This document shows, in pieces, positions 59,099-64,000 of a DNA stretch of 64,000 bases. This DNA is from Bimuria novae-zelandiae CBS 107.79 (Eukaryota; Ascomycota; Dothideomycetes; Pleosporales; Didymosphaeriaceae). The notes under the pieces were generated by a model that saw only the letters and a list, made by a program, of their open reading frames with translations, was not told the origin of the DNA and did no database searches. The translations under genes and the position numbers were made by a program. How positions within the stretch are numbered: position 1 is the first letter of the stretch; each line of letters begins with the position of its first letter. Where the stretch lies: the NCBI GenBank assembly GCA_010015655.1, contig ML976703.1, forward strand, positions 167,905 through 231,904, written 5' to 3'.

Positions 59099-59597
59099 AC
59101 GTCGAAAGCCTACAGAGTGACTCGCTCGGAGCTGAAGTCGACAAGATATAAGCGCTGGGTTGGGGAAGAAGGGGTCGTGCGGTGAGCGATAGAAGTCGGT
59201 GCACCAGAACGTCTGCGTGCTCGGAGCCCCTGGGATGAGAGGAACGTTTGGGCAGAGTCCAGAGGCCGAGGGTGATATCCAACACTTAAGGCAGAACAAG
59301 ATCGGCCTTGTGACAGCCGTACAAGAGCGCGGGGCTTGCCGGTAAAACATCTTAAGGCCTATCATTGCAACCTCACGGTCCCGTGTAGGACACCCACCTG
59401 CGAAACGAGTAGAACAAGGGAATCTCTACCAAGAAACCAGCTGAAAATCAAAATATGAACATTCATGTACTGTATCAGATCTGTTCAAGTCCATGCAACA
59501 TCGCAAGCAGGATATAAAGACATTTTGGAAGAAACTAGAAGCCAGAGCCACATGACAGCTTCGTCCTCACATCATTCAGCAAGCAGTCGACGGTCGC
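59099..59597. other. Intergenic between convergent POP8-like and WW-domain genes
   Basis: Minus-strand open frames here (59285-58797, 59365-58958) overlap the POP8-like gene antisense and show no domain. Presumably the two 3' UTRs. Confidence 0.45.
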
Positions 59598-61090
59598 TTA
59601 CCACCCCGGTTGTGGGGGTCCTCCTTGGTTGCCGTAGCTGTGTTGCTGCTGAGGCGGGGCAGAGTATGGCGGTGCACCACCGTACTGATTGTGCTGATGC
59701 TGATCGAAGTTTTGCGGGCCTCCGTAAGGCGCGTGACCGAACTGACCCTGAGGAGGCTGGTGTTGCTGGGGATAAACCGGCCCACCATAGCCGGCCTGTT
59801 GTCCATAACCGGACGCTCCTCCATAGCTACCTTGGTGCTGATTTGGCGGAGCGCTGTACTGCTGGTTGTGGCCTCCATGCTGCGATTGCTGATGCTGTGC
59901 TGGGGGCGCCGGAGAACCATATCCTTGGGCTGCGGGTGGGTAACCCTGATTCTGTCCCCCATAGCCAGCTTGCTGATGTTGATGCTGACCATAGCCGCCT
60001 CCTTGTTGTTGATCGTGGCTGCCGTACTGGCCTGGAGGAGGCGAAGAGTAGGGATTGTGGCTCGGAGTTGACGCGTGCGATCCGCCAGGCTGGTACGACG
60101 TAGGAGGTGCGCTACCGGTATATGTTCCGCCTTGCGAGGTGGTGTGGCTGTAACCGTAGTCACTATTCGAGGGCTTGCTGTGCTATTTTGGGGTCAGCCA
60201 TGTCTCCAGTTACGCTGTATACCAGGGAATCCAGCTTACCGAGCCGCCGCCCAAGACACCACCCAGGAGACCGCCCAAACCGCCTCCGCTCGAACTTGAA
60301 TGCCCTGAGCTGCCCTGTCCCAACTGGCTGCTGCCATGATTTTGCTTTCCGCCGCCTAGAAGACCGCTTGCTAACTGGCCCACGAGGTTGCTGGAACCGC
60401 CGCCGTGACCGCTACTGCCGTGGGATTGCTTTCCGCCACCCAGAAGCCCGCTTGCCAGCTGTCCCACAAGATTGTTTGATCCACCGCCTTGGCCGCCGCT
60501 GTGCTTATTTCCGCCCGTCAACGCGTTGAGAGCGAAGCCCTAGGTCTAGTTAGCCAAAGCCCACGAGGCAGCAGCGCAGAAACGACGCACTCCCAGACCG
60601 CCAGCGCGATCGCCAGTGGGGCCATCGACACCTCGTGTGCCGTTACCAACGTCTGGACCTTGGGCGCCATCGGCAGGCCTGGTGTAAGGGTTCGTATCGT
60701 GGGCAGGCGTGCCGTGGTTGGAGCCTCCGCCAATAGGGGCCTCGCTAGTAGGTAGGTCCCATTGCGATACGCCGGTGCTGATTTGCACGTCTACGGGCTG
60801 TCAGTCCCACAACCCATCTCCACTAGTTGCTACGAATATGGCGAGCGGCCTCTGGGGGTGGACGCACAGTAGTACTTTCTCGACCTGATGTCTTCTGTCA
60901 GACCTCGTGCGATGGCGGGGCACGTTGGGCGTGGCGGGGCAACACTGCCGCGGCGTGCAAGAGGCCAAAGGACGACTTACGTATTATCCCACTGGGCTAT
61001 CCAGCCCGACGGCAGCTTTGGCAGAGCTGGATCGGTAGGGCCGGAGTCGGGCGACGCGGCCCCTTGACGGGGTGGTGTGGGTGCCGACAT
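59598..61090 (-). CDS. WW-domain protein with Gly-rich and Gln/Gly/Tyr-rich low-complexity tail
   Basis: Five minus-strand exons, 61090-60981, 60884-60868, 60790-60591, 60539-60240 and 60182-59598, give 403 residues. The WW domain is assembled across three exons: LPSGWIAQWDNT, SRKYY (17-nt exon) and YVQISTGVSQWDLPT, with both signature Trp and the following Pro. A linker is followed by two copies of NLVGQLASGLLGGGKQ, then GLGGLLGGVLGGGS, then a prion-like tail of Gln, Gly, Tyr, Pro and His (YGGQNQGYPP, YGQQAGYGG) ending QPGW. WW domains bind proline-rich ligands, and such tails favour condensates; the specific role is unknown. Introns are 51-96 nt. Confidence 0.85.
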
Positions 61091-61712
61091 GGACGCGAAA
61101 GCGGAGGCAATTGAGGGCGGGCAATGTGGAAGGAGCGATTTGGGGACTCGAAGCGCGGGAAGGGAACAAAATCGTGAAAGACGCGCTGAGAGCTTATGAG
61201 GCCGTGGTGGAAGGTCCGCTGGTTGACCGACTGGTGGATGCCCTGGCTCTGAAGCAAGCAAGCATACAGCGACTGCGTCACCTGTGGCGCAGTTGTGGCG
61301 CAGCTTTCTTTCAGCGCAAGCACGCGCGCTGAGTACAGACAAATGCAGCCCAGGGTGTCAATCACACTGTCTGAGTCCGTGAGCTTTCCCAGACTAGGCA
61401 ATACGACGACAGACGACCCAGGCGCTCGATGCTGTGCACTACCATACTGAGCAGTTGAGGCGTCTCGGCAATACTTCGGCCGGTGGCTCTTGGCGGCCGA
61501 GGCATCTCCCGTTCCGTCACCACAGGCAGTCGAACACTCCGCGCTGCAAATCGCGGCCAGATACAGCCGGCTAGCCACGCCCAAATACCACCAGCGCTTC
61601 TGTGATATCGCCCAAGACTGTTTGCAAGCCTACATCAAACCCAGATCCGCCCGATCGATCCTCGACACCCATGTTGTACTCCATATAAAGCGAGTAGAGT
61701 GCGCCCGCCATC
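61091..61712. promoter_or_regulatory. Divergent promoter between the WW-domain and F-box-like genes
   Basis: 622 bases between outward-facing starts. Antisense frames here (61584-60997, 61342-60977) extend the WW gene's first exon upstream but lack domain content. No defined motif. Confidence 0.4.
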
Positions 61713-63959
61713 ATGGCTCCCGAGCTCTCGCGCAAACGCAAAAGGGCGCATGTCTCATATAGAGAACCCAGCAGCGATGACGGCTTTTCAGATTCGGACT
61801 CCAATGACGCCCTCGGTCGGAGGCACCCTACACGACGTTCAACTCGCCACTGCTCCGCTGAGGTCGAGTCGCAGTCGCCCACCGCTTCTCCCGCACGCAC
61901 GCGCCGCAAAGCCGATAAACGCTCCCTCCGGAGCAAAGGACAGCGCAAAATATCATATCGGGACGAAAGCACAAAAGAGGACATTGACGAGGATGGCGAA
62001 GCCGGCTATGTGCCGCTGGAAGACGTTGTACGAACAAGGCCACGGTCACAGGCGCACTCGCGCCGGGCGACGCCTCGTAGGCGGCTCGAGGATTGCTCCA
62101 GAAAGACGAACAAGCCAGCGAGGCGCGCCATCGGTGCTCCGTTAAAGGAGAAGAAGAAAGCACCGCATCCTGCTGCTGTATCGATCCCTACCGATAGACG
62201 CAAACCGGACATGACGCGCCTGCCGTATCATGTCCTTCTGCAAGTCTTCGTCTACGCCTCACATCCGCTGCATGACGAGAACATGCACACCACTCCCGCT
62301 ATATCATGGCTAGTAAAGATGGCGCAAATGTGCCAGGCCTTCACTAAGCCGGCGCTGACGGCGCTATATCGGAACCCGCCAATCTTCGCAGTCCGGCAGA
62401 ACAGGAAGAAGCTGGTCCACCATCTCATTGCCCCACCTGCTGGCGTTGGTCAGGACTACAAGGTCATGGTCAAGCGTCTCGAGCTGGACGCCACGCAAAT
62501 GTCTGCATTGACTGATGCAACCCATAGTGTGGCAGATTTGACTGCCTTGGTGTCTGCGCTGACGACGCTCAAAGAGATAGACATCTTTGACCCTCTAGAC
62601 CGACCACCATATCGCGAGCGACTCAAACGCATGCGAAAATGGACCTATCCGCCCGAGTTGTTCCAGGCTTTGCGACAGACTAACCTGCGCTTGCAAGGCT
62701 GGCGATGGCACAATGGCTTTTGCGCACCGGGACAAGGACTGCTGTGGGTGAAGGACATACACGGGGATCGAACCTTCCAAAGTCTCCGTGACGTCACTTT
62801 CGTGAAGTTCAACGTCGATGAGAAGCGCAAATCCGATGCTATCGATCCTACCACAGAGGAGCTCCTCGCCTCGGCTATAGCTGCGCTGCGGAACCTGCAG
62901 TCGTTAACCTTTGAAAGTTGCACCGCTGTCAACGGGAAGCTTCTGTCCATGTTGCCAAGCACGATTTTCAGTCTTAATATCACTAATTGCATCAATCTTA
63001 CCTCTGAGGCTTTACAGATATTCTTATCTGAGAAGGGACGAAATCTGGAAGAGCTAATCTTGAATCACAACCAGTCTCTGGAACTCTCTTTCTTGACTAC
63101 CTTAAAAAACGATTGCCCGCGCCTGGAAATACTCAGGATGGACTTAAACTATTACAGTACTCTGGCGATGTCTTCAGATAACGAGCCACTCTACGATTGG
63201 CTTCTTGGACTGGACGAGGTGCCCACCTGGCCTCCGACTCTCCGAGTCATCGACCTGGAACACCTGCGAAAGTGGGGCGCCGATTCCGCTACCAATTTCT
63301 TCACGTCACTGATAGAATCCGCGGCGGAGCTTCCTTTTCTCCGGGAGCTCAGGATCTTAGCTATGGTGGACATGAATTGGCGTGACCGTGCCGACTTCAG
63401 GAGAAAGTGGGCTGCGCGGTTTGAGAAAGTGTTTGCGTGGCGAGGTCCCGCTCCAAGCCTACATCTCGCGTCGTTAAGGGCGTACAGAGAGTGGGAAGAG
63501 AAAGGCTCTCAGCAAAAAGGTGCTGATAGGAACGACTCACTGTTGGACATCACCGTCGAAAACGCTCTAGCTGAGAATGAGGGTGCAGAGGGTAGCAGCG
63601 CTGATAGTGACGGCGAGACAGACAGCGATGTGCCTCTGCTTGCTAAGCGCAACAACGAGCGATGGAACACGAAGCGCCTGCGCAACCGTGCCAGAGCTTC
63701 CACGAACTACGATGAAACATCCGATAATGAGGACGGCGGCCATTCCGGGTCCGTTGATGAGGAGACTACGGACATTGCTTCGGAGGATGATCAGCCTACG
63801 GTCATCCAAGGCCGATGTCACACGGTCTTGTGCCGCATCGACAATCTTCGCCCACGCGAGGAGATGTTCAACGAAGCGGATTTCCTCGATGAAGAACGGA
63901 GTGGAGATGAAGAATGGGCTGAGGATATTGATGAAGTCGACGAGAGTTATGCTTGGTAA
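61713..63959 (+). CDS. F-box-like / leucine-rich-repeat protein, nuclear
   Basis: Single exon, 748 residues, with stop 41 bases before the window end. An N-terminal basic, disordered part (SRKRKRAH, RRKADKRSLRSKGQRK) contains likely nuclear localisation signals. An F-box-like segment begins at about residue 168 (RLPYHVLLQVFVYASHPL ... ISWLVKMAQMCQAF). The middle resembles LRR stretches (LRNLQSLTFESCTAVNGK, SLNITNCINLTSEALQIF, NLEELILNHN, LEILRMDLN). The C-terminus is strongly acidic with Asp/Glu/Ser runs. Family knowledge: F-box/LRR proteins recruit substrates to SCF ubiquitin ligases. The F-box match is weak, so a different LRR adaptor is possible. Confidence 0.7.
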   Translation: MAPELSRKRKRAHVSYREPSSDDGFSDSDSNDALGRRHPTRRSTRHCSAEVESQSPTASPARTRRKADKRSLRSKGQRKISYRDESTKEDIDEDGEAGYVPLEDVVRTRPRSQAHSRRATPRRRLEDCSRKTNKPARRAIGAPLKEKKKAPHPAAVSIPTDRRKPDMTRLPYHVLLQVFVYASHPLHDENMHTTPAISWLVKMAQMCQAFTKPALTALYRNPPIFAVRQNRKKLVHHLIAPPAGVGQDYKVMVKRLELDATQMSALTDATHSVADLTALVSALTTLKEIDIFDPLDRPPYRERLKRMRKWTYPPELFQALRQTNLRLQGWRWHNGFCAPGQGLLWVKDIHGDRTFQSLRDVTFVKFNVDEKRKSDAIDPTTEELLASAIAALRNLQSLTFESCTAVNGKLLSMLPSTIFSLNITNCINLTSEALQIFLSEKGRNLEELILNHNQSLELSFLTTLKNDCPRLEILRMDLNYYSTLAMSSDNEPLYDWLLGLDEVPTWPPTLRVIDLEHLRKWGADSATNFFTSLIESAAELPFLRELRILAMVDMNWRDRADFRRKWAARFEKVFAWRGPAPSLHLASLRAYREWEEKGSQQKGADRNDSLLDITVENALAENEGAEGSSADSDGETDSDVPLLAKRNNERWNTKRLRNRARASTNYDETSDNEDGGHSGSVDEETTDIASEDDQPTVIQGRCHTVLCRIDNLRPREEMFNEADFLDEERSGDEEWAEDIDEVDESYAW

Positions 63960-64000
63960 TGGCATTGTATCAACACTGGCGCAATGGAATGTGATTAGGA

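Noticed and set aside
60997..61584. 195-codon minus-strand frame upstream of the WW-domain gene
   Set aside because: Out of phase with the WW exon 1 and without domain content; probably chance in GC-rich promoter DNA.

Overview
The window is nuclear DNA of a filamentous ascomycete, most likely a Dothideomycete. Genes carry short introns (about 45-150 nt, GT-AG with CTAAC/CTAAT-like branch sites). Gene-bearing stretches of balanced composition alternate sharply with very AT-rich, gene-free blocks packed with retroelements and transposons. Their reading frames are broken mainly by CAG/CAA>TAG/TAA, TGG>TAG and G>A changes, the signature of repeat-induced point mutation (RIP). The class assignment is inference; the fungal origin is secure (AA9 LPMO, fungal NLR, YME2, Fot1/pogo).

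Layout. 1-780: RIP-degraded DNA with an LTR end and a Tc1/mariner transposase relic. 780-7100: gene island with one large NLR-type gene (alpha/beta-hydrolase, NB-ARC, helical region, C-terminal ubiquitin). 7100-23473: AT-rich block with nested Ty3/Gypsy elements (families A and C), two solo LTRs (family B), a TAA microsatellite containing a 10-N assembly gap, and a Fot1/pogo element. 23474-42570: island with a LicD/Mnn4-like gene, a UBL-WLM protease gene, a large decayed gene of unknown nature, an AA9 LPMO, a gene-poor 4.7 kb, a small secreted cysteine-containing protein, BET1 and YME2, plus two MITE-like elements. 42571-52245: second AT-rich block, mainly a Ty3/Gypsy element (family D, 161-bp LTRs) interrupted by two solo LTRs with perfect 5-bp target duplications. 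52246-64000: island with a truncated first exon, RVB2, a 964-residue coiled-coil protein, a POP8/Rpp14-like protein, a WW-domain Q/G/Y-rich protein and an F-box-like protein.

The housekeeping genes (RVB2, YME2, BET1, POP8-like) are intact and unrelated in pathway, as usual in fungi. Convergent and divergent pairs are visible: BET1/YME2 tail to tail; RVB2/coiled-coil and WW/F-box-like head to head. The accessory-looking genes (NLR, secreted protein, LPMO, decayed gene) lie nearer the repeat blocks or in gene-poor DNA, which fits a compartmentalised genome. The most unusual gene is the NLR: its C-terminal ubiquitin unit is very well conserved, but ends in Gly-Ala-Arg-Glu-Arg instead of Gly-Gly.

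Exon coordinates were derived by reading splice sites by eye. For multi-exon genes I checked that the summed exon length is divisible by three. No alignment or database search was run.
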